From the NCBI GenBank assembly GCA_019694395.1, contig JAIBCC010000013.1, positions 100,291 to 164,290 on the forward strand: a stretch of 64,000 bases of DNA. Reading direction: 5' to 3'. Position 1 is the first letter of the stretch, and each line of letters begins with the position of its first letter. The DNA comes from Pyrinomonadaceae bacterium. GTDB taxonomy: Bacteria > Acidobacteriota > Blastocatellia > Pyrinomonadales > Pyrinomonadaceae. Positions 18,982 to 28,445 of the stretch are shown in pieces. A program made the translations under genes and the position numbers. The notes under the pieces are model-generated. The model had not been told where the DNA came from. It saw only the letters and a list, made by a program, of their open reading frames with translations, and ran no database searches.

Positions 18982-19482
18982 TTATTTTGCCGAGAGCATT
19001 ACAAAAGTTTTACCTTTATAGAACCGAACGCCTTTGTCATCCGCAGTCATCATCAACGGACGCGGGCGTTTCAATTCAGCATCTTCCGCCACCTTTACCG
19101 AAAGAATTTGTTTACTGCTCAAATCAAAAATGTTTAAAGCTTCTTTTGAAAAACCAAAACCGTATGCTCCTGTGTTTAATGATTTTCCGCCGATTTTAAC
19201 AGGGAAATCAGTAATAAAAAAGCCTTCGTATTTTCCTTGAATTTCGGTTGAATAGCCCGAAGTATCAACCATTCCGACCACCACAAAACGGTCTTTTCCA
19301 AATTGGACAGCCGCAGAATTTCTCATTTGGGTCGGTGCGCTCTGTCCTGCGAAATAAAAACTCACGGGCACTACCCTTTTAAGTGCCTCATCATTTAAGA
19401 TTTCGGGTTTGGTTTGGGCAAAAATTCCATTTACCGAAACAAAAATAAACAATAAAACTGTAAAATTTTTTATCAATGTCAT
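18982..19482 (-). CDS. Small secreted protein of unknown function
   Basis: This 166-residue product is not recognised. The start is placed at 19482, where GGGAGAG lies a few bases upstream and a signal peptide begins (MTLIKNFTVLLFIFVSVNG, ending IFAQ); a start at 19503 would prepend seven charged residues. The mature part looks beta-rich, with no cysteines and no enzyme motif. It shares a strand and a four-base gap with the GyrI-like gene. It may be a periplasmic lipocalin- or dehydrogenase-accessory-like protein, but there is no positive evidence for either. Confidence 0.65.
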   Translation of the reverse strand: MTLIKNFTVLLFIFVSVNGIFAQTKPEILNDEALKRVVPVSFYFAGQSAPTQMRNSAAVQFGKDRFVVVGMVDTSGYSTEIQGKYEGFFITDFPVKIGGKSLNTGAYGFGFSKEALNIFDLSSKQILSVKVAEDAELKRPRPLMMTADDKGVRFYKGKTFVMLSAK

Positions 19483-19534
19483 ATTTCTCTCCCTTTTTTC
19501 CAAATGGTCAAGTAAATAAAAAATCAGATTTTTC

Positions 19535-19563
19535 TTGAAGATTTTGGATTTTTCAAATAGAAT
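19535..19563 (+). promoter_or_regulatory. Sigma-70-like promoter for the GH3-GH5-GH20 operon
   Basis: TTGAAG (19535-19540) and TAGAAT (19558-19563) are separated by 17 bases. The implied start point near 19570 leaves a leader of about 43 bases before the ATG at 19613. It would drive a run of tightly packed same-strand glycan genes reaching to about 33.4 kb. Confidence 0.45.
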
Positions 19564-19612
19564 ACTCGCACAAGTTGTTCAAATCTTTCAATAGGTAAAA
19601 TAAGAAAATAAA

Positions 19613-21967
19613 ATGAAAATTCAAGCCCTGATTGTATCACTGGCTTTACTTTTTAGCCACTTTTGTCTGCCTCTGCAACAAAGTTTTGCTCAAGGTAATG
19701 CAGATCTAACCGATAGTCAAGCCTTTTTTGAAAAAACTGTTCAACCTCCAAAATATAAAAATTATGAACCGCAAATCGAAGCGTTATTGAAAAAAATGAC
19801 GGTCGAGGAAAAAGTTGGGCAAATGACCGAGCTTGAAATCGGTGTGGTGACAAATGGTTTTGGCAATAATGTTCAGATTGATCCGGCAAAGCTTGAAAAA
19901 GCAATTATCCAATACAAAGTCGGTTCGATTTTGAATGTTCCGGGGCACGCTTTGACAGTTGATAAATGGTGGGAAATCGTTGGTGCGATTCAGGCGGCTT
20001 CGGCTAAAACCCGACTCAAAATTCCGAATATTTACGGGGTTGATTCAATTCACGGCGCAAATTATGTGCAAGGCGCAACGCTTTTCCCGCAGGAAATCGG
20101 AATGGCGGCAACCTGGAATCCTTATCTAGTGCAAAAAAGTCAGGAAATTACGGCGATGGAAACACGGGCGGCGGCGCTTCCCTGGGCTTATTCGCCGAAT
20201 CTCGATTTGGGGCGGCAACCGACTTGGGGAAGATATTGGGAAACCTACGGCGAAGACCCTTATTTAGCCACAGTTTTGGGAACGGCTTTTGTGCGCGGCT
20301 TGGAAGGAACCAACGTAGCAGACGATAAACACGTTGCTTCCTGTCCAAAACACTATTTAGCCTACAGTTTTCCTTTTAGCGGACGTGACCGAACGAATGC
20401 AATTTTATCCGAAACTGAACTCCGCGAATATTATTTGCCGCCTTACGAAGCAGCTTTTAAAGCCGGTGCCAGAAGCGTCATGATAAATTCAGCGGCGATA
20501 AACGGAATTCCCGGACATATCAATAAACATTTAATTACTGATGTTTTGAAAGGCGAGCTTAAATTTGACGGATTTGTCGTTTCCGATTGGCAGGATATTC
20601 AAAAGCTCGTCACTCAATGGAAAGTTGCAAAGAACGAAAAAGAAGCGACGATGATCGCCATCAACGCCGGAATTGATATGAGTATGGTTCCGCAAACTTA
20701 TACCTTCAGCGATAACCTGATCGCTCTCGTCAAAGAGAAAAAAGTTCCAATGACACGAATTGATGATGCGGTTCGCCGAATTTTACGGGTTAAATTCCAG
20801 CTTGGATTGTTTGAAAATCCAATGCCGAATCCGGCAGTTAAAAATAATTTCGGAAAACCCGAATATGCACAGGTCAGCCTCGAAGCGGCGCGTGAGTCTT
20901 TGGTTTTGTTGAAAAATGAAAACAGTATTTTGCCTTTAGCAAAAAACAAAAAAGTTCTGGTAACCGGACCGACGGCTGATTCTTTGATCTCGCTCAATAA
21001 TGGTTGGACATGGGTTTGGCAAGGTTCGGAAAAATCGCTTTATCCAAAGGATAAATTGACGATTCAGCAGGCAATCAAAGACAAACTCGGCGAAAAGAAT
21101 TTTCAATTTGTGCAAGGAACGGAAATTACTTTACCTCCCGGAAAAACATCTTTTGAAGGAACTCCGGCGATGTTTGACCGCGAAGTTGATGTCAATAAAG
21201 CGGTTGATGCAGCTAAAAAATCTGATGTAGTGGTTTTGTGTCTCGGTGAAGGTTCATACGCCGAAACTCCGGGAAATATGGTTGATCTGACTCTTCCCGA
21301 AATTCAATTAAATTTTGCGGAAAAAATAATTGCGACCGGAAAACCTGTCGTTTTGGTAATGGCACAAGGTCGTCCGCGACTTATCAATCGAATTGCTGAC
21401 AAGGTTTCGGGAATTCTACTGGCGATGAATCCCAGCGATATGGGCGGCGTGGCAATTGCCGATGTTCTCTTTGGTGACTACAATCCAAATGGTAAACTTC
21501 CCTTCACTTATCCGCGTCATCCGCATAATTATTTGATGTATGACTACAGAACTTTTGAAGTTGAAGAAACGTCTTACGGAAACTCTGCCACCAATCCGCA
21601 ATTTTATTTCGGTGATGGTTTAAGCTATACGACTTTTGCCTACAGCGATTTGAAATTATCTTCCAAATCAATTCCGGCAACAGGTGAAGTCACGGTTTCA
21701 TTCAAAATCACCAACACCGGAAAACGCGCCGGAAAAGAAACGGCAATTCTTTACCTTAGGGATGAAGTTGCTTCGATTGCGCCTCCCGGAAAACGTGTCA
21801 AACGATTTGCCAAAGTTTCGCTCATTCCCGGCGAAAGTAAAACCATAACTTTCAGACTTAACAAAAATGATTTATCGTTCATCGGCACAAACCACAAGCC
21901 AATTGTTGAAGCGGGAGATTTTACGGTCATGATTGGTAATTTGAAAGACACTTTTACAGTTAAATAA
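19613..21967 (+). CDS. GH3 beta-glucosidase (BglX-like)
   Basis: This 784-residue secreted GH3 enzyme (signal peptide to about residue 27) has the family landmarks in order: KMTVEEKVGQM near 61, GVDSIHGAN near 142, the WETYGEDPYL segment near 209, KHYLAYS near 246, and the nucleophile Asp about 325 in VVSDWQD. The alpha/beta sandwich domain begins near 420 (LVLLKNENSILPL) and a fibronectin-III-like domain ends the chain. The absence of a PA14 insert separates it from the GH3 enzyme at 12647. It probably cleaves beta-glucosidic ends from cello- or xylogluco-oligosaccharides in the periplasm. It leads the operon; the GH5 gene starts three bases after its stop. Confidence 0.88.
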   Translation: MKIQALIVSLALLFSHFCLPLQQSFAQGNADLTDSQAFFEKTVQPPKYKNYEPQIEALLKKMTVEEKVGQMTELEIGVVTNGFGNNVQIDPAKLEKAIIQYKVGSILNVPGHALTVDKWWEIVGAIQAASAKTRLKIPNIYGVDSIHGANYVQGATLFPQEIGMAATWNPYLVQKSQEITAMETRAAALPWAYSPNLDLGRQPTWGRYWETYGEDPYLATVLGTAFVRGLEGTNVADDKHVASCPKHYLAYSFPFSGRDRTNAILSETELREYYLPPYEAAFKAGARSVMINSAAINGIPGHINKHLITDVLKGELKFDGFVVSDWQDIQKLVTQWKVAKNEKEATMIAINAGIDMSMVPQTYTFSDNLIALVKEKKVPMTRIDDAVRRILRVKFQLGLFENPMPNPAVKNNFGKPEYAQVSLEAARESLVLLKNENSILPLAKNKKVLVTGPTADSLISLNNGWTWVWQGSEKSLYPKDKLTIQQAIKDKLGEKNFQFVQGTEITLPPGKTSFEGTPAMFDREVDVNKAVDAAKKSDVVVLCLGEGSYAETPGNMVDLTLPEIQLNFAEKIIATGKPVVLVMAQGRPRLINRIADKVSGILLAMNPSDMGGVAIADVLFGDYNPNGKLPFTYPRHPHNYLMYDYRTFEVEETSYGNSATNPQFYFGDGLSYTTFAYSDLKLSSKSIPATGEVTVSFKITNTGKRAGKETAILYLRDEVASIAPPGKRVKRFAKVSLIPGESKTITFRLNKNDLSFIGTNHKPIVEAGDFTVMIGNLKDTFTVK

Positions 21968-21970
21968 AAA

Positions 21971-23104
21971 ATGAGAAAAATTTTCATCTTTTTAACTATT
22001 TTGTTAGCTTTGGGTAACAATAATGTTGCCCAAAGTGTTGCTCAACAACGAGCCGAACGAATGGGAACCGGTATGAATGTTTCCTATTTGGAAAACTGGT
22101 GGGGTGGCACAAAGTCAAAACATTATTCAGATTTTGCCAAACCCGAAGAAGCCGCCAAACGCGAAAAAATGTTTGCGGAAATTGCCAAAGCAGGATTTAA
22201 AACTGTTCGGATTCCGATCAATTTCAGTGCGTGGATGGAACTTAAACAACCTTATAATTGGGATAATCCAAATGGTTTGGAATTGGCGGATAATTTCGTC
22301 AAATGGGCATTGGCAAATAACTTAAATGTAATTATTGATTTGCATCATCTGGAGTTTGACCGTTCAATCCCCGAAGCTGAAACTGCCGAAAGAATCGTCA
22401 ATTTGTGGGTGAAAATTGCCGAACGATATAAAAATACAGACCCTGAAAAAGTATTCTTTGAAATCAGAAACGAGCCGCGAGACATTACCGCCGAAGGTTG
22501 GCGTTGGCAAGCTGAACAAATTATCAAATACATTCGGGAAATTGATAAAAAACATACGTTAATTGTTGGCTTTGAGGAATGGAATAGCCGCCAAACGATG
22601 ATAAAGTCGAAACCTTTTGCCGATGACAACATAATTTACACTTTTCATTATTACGATCCATTTATTTTTACCCATCAAGGAGCAACCTGGGCAGGAAGTG
22701 GTTTAGTTGAATTGCGAAATATTCCTTTTCCATATTCCTCGAAAGAAAAAATAAAAGTGCCGAAAACCGGCGGACCCTGGGTTGAAGGAATGGCGGCAAG
22801 TTATGAAAAAGATTCAAATTCCGAAAAAATATTTGCCGATTTGAAAGAGGCTAAAGATTGGTCAGTCAAAAATAAAGTGCCGATTTTTCTTGGAGAATTT
22901 GGCTCATATAATCAATATTCAACGCTTGAAAGCCGTTGCCGACACGCCCAAGTTATTTATTCGGCATTGGGAAAACTAAAAATCCCCAACGCTTGGTGGG
23001 AATGGGATGGTGGGTTTAATATGTTTAAAAAAGAAACCCCCGAAATTGCCGATTGTATGCGAAAAGCCATTGATTCTTATGGTTTACCAGAGGCAAGCAA
23101 TTAA
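21971..23104 (+). CDS. GH5-family endoglucanase-like glycosidase
   Basis: The 377-residue secreted enzyme belongs to glycoside hydrolase family 5. After a signal peptide (to about residue 21) the barrel shows FKTVRIPINF near 76, NVIIDLHH near 119, the acid/base Glu about 168 in EIRNEPRD and the nucleophile Glu about 309 in FLGEFGSYN. The opening GTGMNVSYLENWWGG is typical of endo-beta-1,4-glucanase-like members. It would cut beta-glucan or xyloglucan backbones, supplying oligomers to the adjoining GH3 enzyme. No carbohydrate-binding module is attached. It sits between GH3 and GH20 with gaps of three and five bases, clearly one operon. Confidence 0.86.
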   Translation: MRKIFIFLTILLALGNNNVAQSVAQQRAERMGTGMNVSYLENWWGGTKSKHYSDFAKPEEAAKREKMFAEIAKAGFKTVRIPINFSAWMELKQPYNWDNPNGLELADNFVKWALANNLNVIIDLHHLEFDRSIPEAETAERIVNLWVKIAERYKNTDPEKVFFEIRNEPRDITAEGWRWQAEQIIKYIREIDKKHTLIVGFEEWNSRQTMIKSKPFADDNIIYTFHYYDPFIFTHQGATWAGSGLVELRNIPFPYSSKEKIKVPKTGGPWVEGMAASYEKDSNSEKIFADLKEAKDWSVKNKVPIFLGEFGSYNQYSTLESRCRHAQVIYSALGKLKIPNAWWEWDGGFNMFKKETPEIADCMRKAIDSYGLPEASN

Positions 23105-23109
23105 TTTTT

Positions 23110-25143
23110 ATGCCAAAACTTTCAATCATTTTAGTTTTAATATTAACCTTTTCAACCGTGGTTTTTGCCCAGGATTTACAAAATCAACGTCGAAATCTGA
23201 TGCCCGTTCCGGCAAATATCGCTTGGAAAAACGGACGGTTAGCCATTAATAAGAATTTTTCTGTCTCACTTTCAGGAAAAACTGATGAGCGTTTAAAATC
23301 ATATATTTTCCGAGTGTTGCGCCGTTTGGAAGGACGAACAATTTTTGAGTTTTCGAGAGAATATTCAAATTCGACAAATGCAACTCTTTCGATTGAAACA
23401 CAATCCACCGGAAATGCGATTCCGAAACTTGGCGACGATGAATCCTACAATCTTGAAATTTCTGACAAACAAGCCAAATTAACTGCGCCGACTACAGTTG
23501 GAGCGATGCGTGGACTCGAAACTCTTTTACAGCTTTTAGAACGCGACAAAGACGGCTTTTATTTTCCGGCAGTTTCGATAAACGACAAACCACGTTTTGC
23601 GTGGCGCGGACTGCTTATTGATGTGGCGCGACATTTTCAACCGATAGAAGTTTTGAAGCGAAATCTGGATGCAATGGCAGCAGTCAAAATGAATGTTTTG
23701 CATTGGCATTTGACGGAGGATCAAGGGTTTCGCGTTGAAACCAAAAAGTTTCCAGAACTTCATCTTCAAGGCTCGGATGGAGATTTTTATTCACAAGACC
23801 AAATCCGCGAGATCATTAAATACGCAGCAGATCGCGGAATTCGGGTAATGCCGGAATTTGATATGCCCGGACATGCAACGGCTTGGGTTGTTTCACATCC
23901 CGAGATTGCATCTGCGTCCGGACCATATAAAATCGAGCGTCAACCCGGGATTTTTGATCCAACAATGGATCCGACAAACGAAAAAACTTACAAATTGTTG
24001 GAGCCGTTCTTTGCGGAAATGGCGGCACTTTTCCCGGATGCGTATATGCACATCGGAGGGGATGAAAACGAAGGCAAACAATGGGCGGCAAATGCTGATA
24101 TTCAAGCCTTTATGAAGAAAAACGGTTTGAAAACTCAGGACGATTTGCAGCAATATTTCAACAGAAGAATCCTCAAATTTCTGCAAAAGAACGGCAAAAT
24201 CATGATGGGTTGGGACGAAATTTTTCAGCCCGATATTCCAAAAGAAATTGTTATTCAGTCGTGGCGCGGACAGGAAGCCCTCGGGAAAGTTGCCCGTCAA
24301 GGTAATCAGGGAATCTTGTCGAACGGCTACTATATTGATCTGATGCAGCCTGCCTCGGATCATTATGTGGTTGATCCGCTTCCTGCAAATACGACATTGA
24401 CACCGGATGAACAAAAACGGGTTTTAGGAGGGGAAGCGACGATGTGGAGCGAGTGGGTTTCGCCCGAAACGATCGATTCGCGCATTTGGACTCGAACTGC
24501 GGCGATTGCTGAGCGTTTGTGGTCGCCACGCGAAATCAACGACATTGATGATATGTATCGCCGTCTTGATGTAATCGGTTTGCAACTGGAGGAACTAGGC
24601 TTAACTCATCGCAAAAATCAAACAATGTTGCTTAGACGTTTGGCAAATAGCGATCATATTGAGACTTTACAAAATTTAGTTGCAATCATTGAACCCGTAA
24701 AAATCTACCAACGCTACCAAGTTCGCCCGCAATCAATGCTTTCGCCATTGACGGGATTGATTGACGCAGCACAAGCTGATGCTCCAAAAGCCAGAATTTT
24801 CAATAAGTTAGTGCAGAAATTCACCTCTCAAAAAAATCCGGATGATGCGGCAAAACTCAAAAATACCTTTACTGAATGGAAAAATACAGGTGTTCAGCTA
24901 AAAACTTTAATGGAAAATAATCCATCACTTTTTGAAGCCAAACAACTTGCAACAGATCTAACTGATTTGGGAGAAATTGGTTTAGAAATTACAGATATTT
25001 TACAAAATGGCAAAACCCCAAATGCGGATTGGAAAAATACTAAGCTAAAAAGATTAGTTGAAATTGCCAAACCCAAAGCTGCTTTAGAAATTCAAGTAGT
25101 TGAAAGTATGAAAAAATTAGTTGAAATGGTTAGTGCGAAATAA
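23110..25143 (+). CDS. GH20 beta-N-acetylhexosaminidase
   Basis: This 677-residue secreted protein is a family GH20 beta-hexosaminidase. The signal peptide runs to residue 20. The N-terminal GH20b-like domain lies at about 28-160 and the catalytic barrel starts near FAWRGLLIDVARHF (163-176). The substrate-assisted catalytic pair Asp-Glu is at about 318-319 in HIGGDENEG, and NVLHWHLTEDQGFR (195-208) and MPEFDMPGHA (247-256) are also conserved. It releases terminal GlcNAc or GalNAc from glycans or chitin oligomers. A helical C-terminal extension of about 150 residues follows the barrel. The lactonase-fold gene starts at the very next base and a NagX-like gene follows, suggesting amino-sugar use. 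Confidence 0.9.
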   Translation: MPKLSIILVLILTFSTVVFAQDLQNQRRNLMPVPANIAWKNGRLAINKNFSVSLSGKTDERLKSYIFRVLRRLEGRTIFEFSREYSNSTNATLSIETQSTGNAIPKLGDDESYNLEISDKQAKLTAPTTVGAMRGLETLLQLLERDKDGFYFPAVSINDKPRFAWRGLLIDVARHFQPIEVLKRNLDAMAAVKMNVLHWHLTEDQGFRVETKKFPELHLQGSDGDFYSQDQIREIIKYAADRGIRVMPEFDMPGHATAWVVSHPEIASASGPYKIERQPGIFDPTMDPTNEKTYKLLEPFFAEMAALFPDAYMHIGGDENEGKQWAANADIQAFMKKNGLKTQDDLQQYFNRRILKFLQKNGKIMMGWDEIFQPDIPKEIVIQSWRGQEALGKVARQGNQGILSNGYYIDLMQPASDHYVVDPLPANTTLTPDEQKRVLGGEATMWSEWVSPETIDSRIWTRTAAIAERLWSPREINDIDDMYRRLDVIGLQLEELGLTHRKNQTMLLRRLANSDHIETLQNLVAIIEPVKIYQRYQVRPQSMLSPLTGLIDAAQADAPKARIFNKLVQKFTSQKNPDDAAKLKNTFTEWKNTGVQLKTLMENNPSLFEAKQLATDLTDLGEIGLEITDILQNGKTPNADWKNTKLKRLVEIAKPKAALEIQVVESMKKLVEMVSAK

Positions 25144-26340
25144 ATGACAAAGAAAAATAACTTTACACGACGCGAATTTTTAGAAATCAGCGGATTAGGT
25201 GCAACCGGTTTGCTGCTGACTCAAACTGCAATTTCTCAACCTCCCGTAAAATCAAAAAAAATGCTTCTTTACATTGGAACTTATACCTCGACCGGAAAAA
25301 GTGAAGGAATTTATGTGCACGAATTTGACTCAGAAACAGGCAAATTAACTCCGATTCAAATAGTCAAAAATGTGCTGGAACCATCTTTTTTAACCATCAG
25401 AAAAGACCGCAAATTTCTATACGCGGTCAATGAATTACTAGAATATGAAGGCAAAAAAAGCGGTTCAGTTAGTGCTTTTTCCATTGACCAAAAAACCGGA
25501 AATTTGCAGTTCTTGAACAAACAATCAAGTTTAGGCGACGCTCCGTGTTTTATCACGACCAGCGAAAACGGAAAATTTGCCCTGATTGCTAATTATTTGG
25601 GGGGAAATGTTTCAGTTTATCCAATTGAAAAAGACGGCAACCTTGGTGCTTCGGTTAGTTTAGTTCAGCATTCAGGAACGGGTCCGAATAAAGACCGTCA
25701 AGAAGCGGCTCATGCCCATTCGATTACCCTAAGTCCCGACAATCATTTTGCTTATGCCTGTGATTTGGGAATTGACAAAATAATGATTTATCGTTTTGAC
25801 CATAACACCGGCAAGTTGACACCAAACGAAAACCAAGCATTTTATCAAACCAAAGGGGGCGCAGGACCAAGACATTTTTCATTTCATCCAAACGGCAAAT
25901 TTGCTTTTGTTATCAATGAATTGGATTTAACAATTACTGCACTCGCTTTTGATGAAAAACTCGGAATTCTTAAAGAAATTCAAACAGTTCCGACACTTCC
26001 CGTAGGGGCTTCAAGAGCAGGGGCGAGCTGTGCAGATATTCACGTTTCGCCCAATGGAAAATTTTTATATGGCTCAAATCGGGGTCATAACAGTATTGTT
26101 TCGTATCAAATAGACGAAAAAACAGGCAGTCTGAAATACCTCGAACACATTTCCACACAGGGCAAAAAACCGCGAAATTTTTCGATTGACCCAAGCAGAA
26201 AATTTTTGTTGGTCGCCAATCAGGATTCAGATAATATCGTAGTTTTTCGCATTGATGAACAAACGGGCAAGCTCCAATCAAACGGAAATATTGCTAATGT
26301 GCCTGTTCCTGTTTGTTTGAAATTTATGCCAGCTTTTTAA
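25144..26340 (+). CDS. Tat-exported lactonase-family beta-propeller
   Basis: This 398-residue protein has a twin-arginine signal (NFTRREFLEISGLGATGLLL, residues 7-26) and then a seven-bladed propeller of the lactonase / 6-phosphogluconolactonase-like (YkgB) family. Repeating blades show AHAHSITLSPDNHFAYACDLG, GPRHFSFHPNGKFAF and ADIHVSPNGKFLYGSNRG-type segments. Cytoplasmic members hydrolyse 6-phosphogluconolactone. The export signal makes that substrate unlikely here, so a periplasmic sugar lactone or another ligand is more probable (inference). It begins directly after the GH20 stop codon, without a gap, so it is translated from the same message. Confidence 0.85.
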   Translation: MTKKNNFTRREFLEISGLGATGLLLTQTAISQPPVKSKKMLLYIGTYTSTGKSEGIYVHEFDSETGKLTPIQIVKNVLEPSFLTIRKDRKFLYAVNELLEYEGKKSGSVSAFSIDQKTGNLQFLNKQSSLGDAPCFITTSENGKFALIANYLGGNVSVYPIEKDGNLGASVSLVQHSGTGPNKDRQEAAHAHSITLSPDNHFAYACDLGIDKIMIYRFDHNTGKLTPNENQAFYQTKGGAGPRHFSFHPNGKFAFVINELDLTITALAFDEKLGILKEIQTVPTLPVGASRAGASCADIHVSPNGKFLYGSNRGHNSIVSYQIDEKTGSLKYLEHISTQGKKPRNFSIDPSRKFLLVANQDSDNIVVFRIDEQTGKLQSNGNIANVPVPVCLKFMPAF

Positions 26341-26359
26341 ACTTGAAAAAAAGTAAATT

Positions 26360-27487
26360 ATGTCGGAAGAAACCAATAAAACTCGGCTTATCTCGTTGGA
26401 TGTTTTTCGCGGAATGACGGTGGCGGGAATGATTTTAGTCAATAATCCAGGAACTTGGGAGGCAATTTATCCGCCGCTTGAACACGCGCCCTGGAACGGG
26501 TTGACTCCGACGGATTTGGTCTTTCCAAATTTCTTGTTTATCGTCGGAATTGCCATTCCAATCGCGCTCGGCAAACGTATCGAAGAAGGAATCACGGCAA
26601 GCGTTTACTGGAAAATCTTTCGCCGTGCCGCCATTATTTTTTTGATCGGGTTGTTTATCGCTGCATTTCCCTACTTTGATCTTTCGACTTTAAGAATTCC
26701 CGGCGTATTGCAAAGAATCGCAGTTTGTTATCTGATAGCTTCGCTGATTTTTTTGCATACAAATTGGAAACAACAATTAGGAATCGGCATCGGATTGCTT
26801 TTGGTTTATTGGTTTTTGATAACTTCGATTTCCGTTCCGGGCTGCGAAATTACAACGATGGACGACAAAGAATGCAATTTGCCGGCTTACATTGACCGTT
26901 CGATTTTGGGTGTCAATCATATTTGGAGTCTGGGCAAAGTTTATGATCCTGAAGGAATTCTTTCAACAATTCCCGCGATTGTGACGGCACTTGCCGGAGT
27001 TTTGACGGGAACCTGGCTCAAAACCACTCGGAGCGATTTGGAAAAAGTCGGCGGAATTTTCTTTTTCGGGGTTGTTCTTTGTGCTTTAGGTTTGCTCTGG
27101 AATCTGATTTTTCCGTTTAACAAAGCACTTTGGACAAGCTCGTATGTTATTGTCACGGCGGGACTTGCGCTATGTTTTTTGGGTTTTTGCTATTGGCTGA
27201 TTGATATTAAGAATTATACAAAATGGACTAAACCTTTCGTGATTTTCGGTTCAAATGCGTTGGCACTTTATTTCGGCGCGGAAATGACGGCAAAAATTCT
27301 TGATTTGATTCAGATGACAGGCAAAAACGGCGAACCGATTCCTTTGCAGGGCTGGATTTTTGAAACGATTTTTTTACCTTTGGGTTCGCCCATAAATGCT
27401 TCGCTGATGTATGCGGTTTGTTTCGTGCTGATTTGGCTTTTTGTGATGTGGATTTTGTATCGCCGTAAAATTTATATCAAGATTTAG
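26360..27487 (+). CDS. NagX-like / heparan-alpha-glucosaminide N-acetyltransferase-like membrane protein
   Basis: The 375-residue integral membrane protein has about ten hydrophobic helices and the signature opening RLISLDVFRGMTVAGMILVN with FPNFLFIVGIAIPIALG soon after. This identifies the DUF5009 / HGSNAT-like acyltransferase family. In Xanthomonas nag clusters the related NagX protein is linked to N-acetylglucosamine use (established knowledge), which fits its place 19 bases after the lactonase gene and close to GH20. It would move an acyl group or an amino sugar across the inner membrane. A charged cysteine loop (GCEITTMDDKECNLP) near 150 faces one side. The substrate is not proven. Confidence 0.82.
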   Translation: MSEETNKTRLISLDVFRGMTVAGMILVNNPGTWEAIYPPLEHAPWNGLTPTDLVFPNFLFIVGIAIPIALGKRIEEGITASVYWKIFRRAAIIFLIGLFIAAFPYFDLSTLRIPGVLQRIAVCYLIASLIFLHTNWKQQLGIGIGLLLVYWFLITSISVPGCEITTMDDKECNLPAYIDRSILGVNHIWSLGKVYDPEGILSTIPAIVTALAGVLTGTWLKTTRSDLEKVGGIFFFGVVLCALGLLWNLIFPFNKALWTSSYVIVTAGLALCFLGFCYWLIDIKNYTKWTKPFVIFGSNALALYFGAEMTAKILDLIQMTGKNGEPIPLQGWIFETIFLPLGSPINASLMYAVCFVLIWLFVMWILYRRKIYIKI

Positions 27488-27563
27488 ATAATCTGTAATG
27501 AAATTTTCTGATAAAAACTTAGTAAAAAAAGGCGGAAACTCGCACATTAGTAAGGGTGAAAAG

Positions 27564-28406
27564 ATGAATTACGACAACAACTTAACACACTTGCTAACGC
27601 GCGTGTTTCTGCCTCATTTGTTTCTCGTTCTGTTTCTTTGCTTTTCGGCAATCGGACAAACCAAATCGGCGTTTAATAAATTAACTTTCAGTGACGAGTT
27701 CGAGGGGAAACAGCTTGACCAATCCAAATGGACGGCGGAAATCGGCGGAAAAGGTTGGGGAAATCAAGAGTTGCAGTATTACACAAACTCGACTGAAAAC
27801 GCCTTTTTGGATGGCGCAGGAAATTTGGTTATCAGAGCCGTTAAGCTCAATCCGCCGTTGAGTTTAGACTGCTGGTATGGACCTTGCCAATACACTTCGG
27901 CACGGTTGATTACCAAAGGAAAATTCCAGCAAAAATACGGCAGATTTGAAGCGCGAATCAAAGTTCCGAGCGGGCAAGGGATGTGGTCGGCTTTTTGGAT
28001 GCTCGGCAACGATATTGACAAAGTTGGTTGGGCGCAGTGCGGCGAAATTGACATTATGGAAAACATCGGGCGCGAACCGAAAACCGTTCACGGCACGATT
28101 CACGGTCCCGGCTATTCGGGCGACAAAAGCATCGGTGCGCTTTTCAAAATCAAGAAAAATGTTTCCGATGATTTTCACGTTTTTTCAACTGAATGGGGCG
28201 AAAATAAAATTGAGTTTTTCGTGGATGGAAAACGCTATAAGACTTTGACTCCCAAAGATTTACCAAACGGGGCGAAATGGGTTTATGACCATCCTTTTTT
28301 TATGATTTTGAATTTTGCCATCGGCGGACCGTGGGGCGGAAATCCTGACAAAACTTCGGTTTTTCCGCAGAAAATGGTTATTGATTATGTTCGGGTTTAT
28401 CAGTGA
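27564..28406 (+). CDS. GH16 endo-beta-glucanase-like enzyme
   Basis: From the ATG at 27564 this is a 280-residue secreted family GH16 jelly-roll enzyme. The start is chosen because TAAGGGTG lies just upstream and a signal segment follows (VFLPHLFLVLFLCFSAIGQ). An ATG at 27498 would add 22 polar residues in front. The catalytic motif EIDIME is at about 161-166, with Glu nucleophile and Glu acid/base, preceded by the GMWSAFWMLG strand. The motif without an extra residue is that of laminarinase/lichenase-type members, so beta-1,3- or mixed-linkage glucan is the likely substrate (family inference). It lies between the NagX-like and GH2 genes on the same strand. Confidence 0.86.
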   Translation: MNYDNNLTHLLTRVFLPHLFLVLFLCFSAIGQTKSAFNKLTFSDEFEGKQLDQSKWTAEIGGKGWGNQELQYYTNSTENAFLDGAGNLVIRAVKLNPPLSLDCWYGPCQYTSARLITKGKFQQKYGRFEARIKVPSGQGMWSAFWMLGNDIDKVGWAQCGEIDIMENIGREPKTVHGTIHGPGYSGDKSIGALFKIKKNVSDDFHVFSTEWGENKIEFFVDGKRYKTLTPKDLPNGAKWVYDHPFFMILNFAIGGPWGGNPDKTSVFPQKMVIDYVRVYQ

Positions 28407-28445
28407 TTTTAGATTTTACATTTTAAATTTTGGATTGGTGTCACA

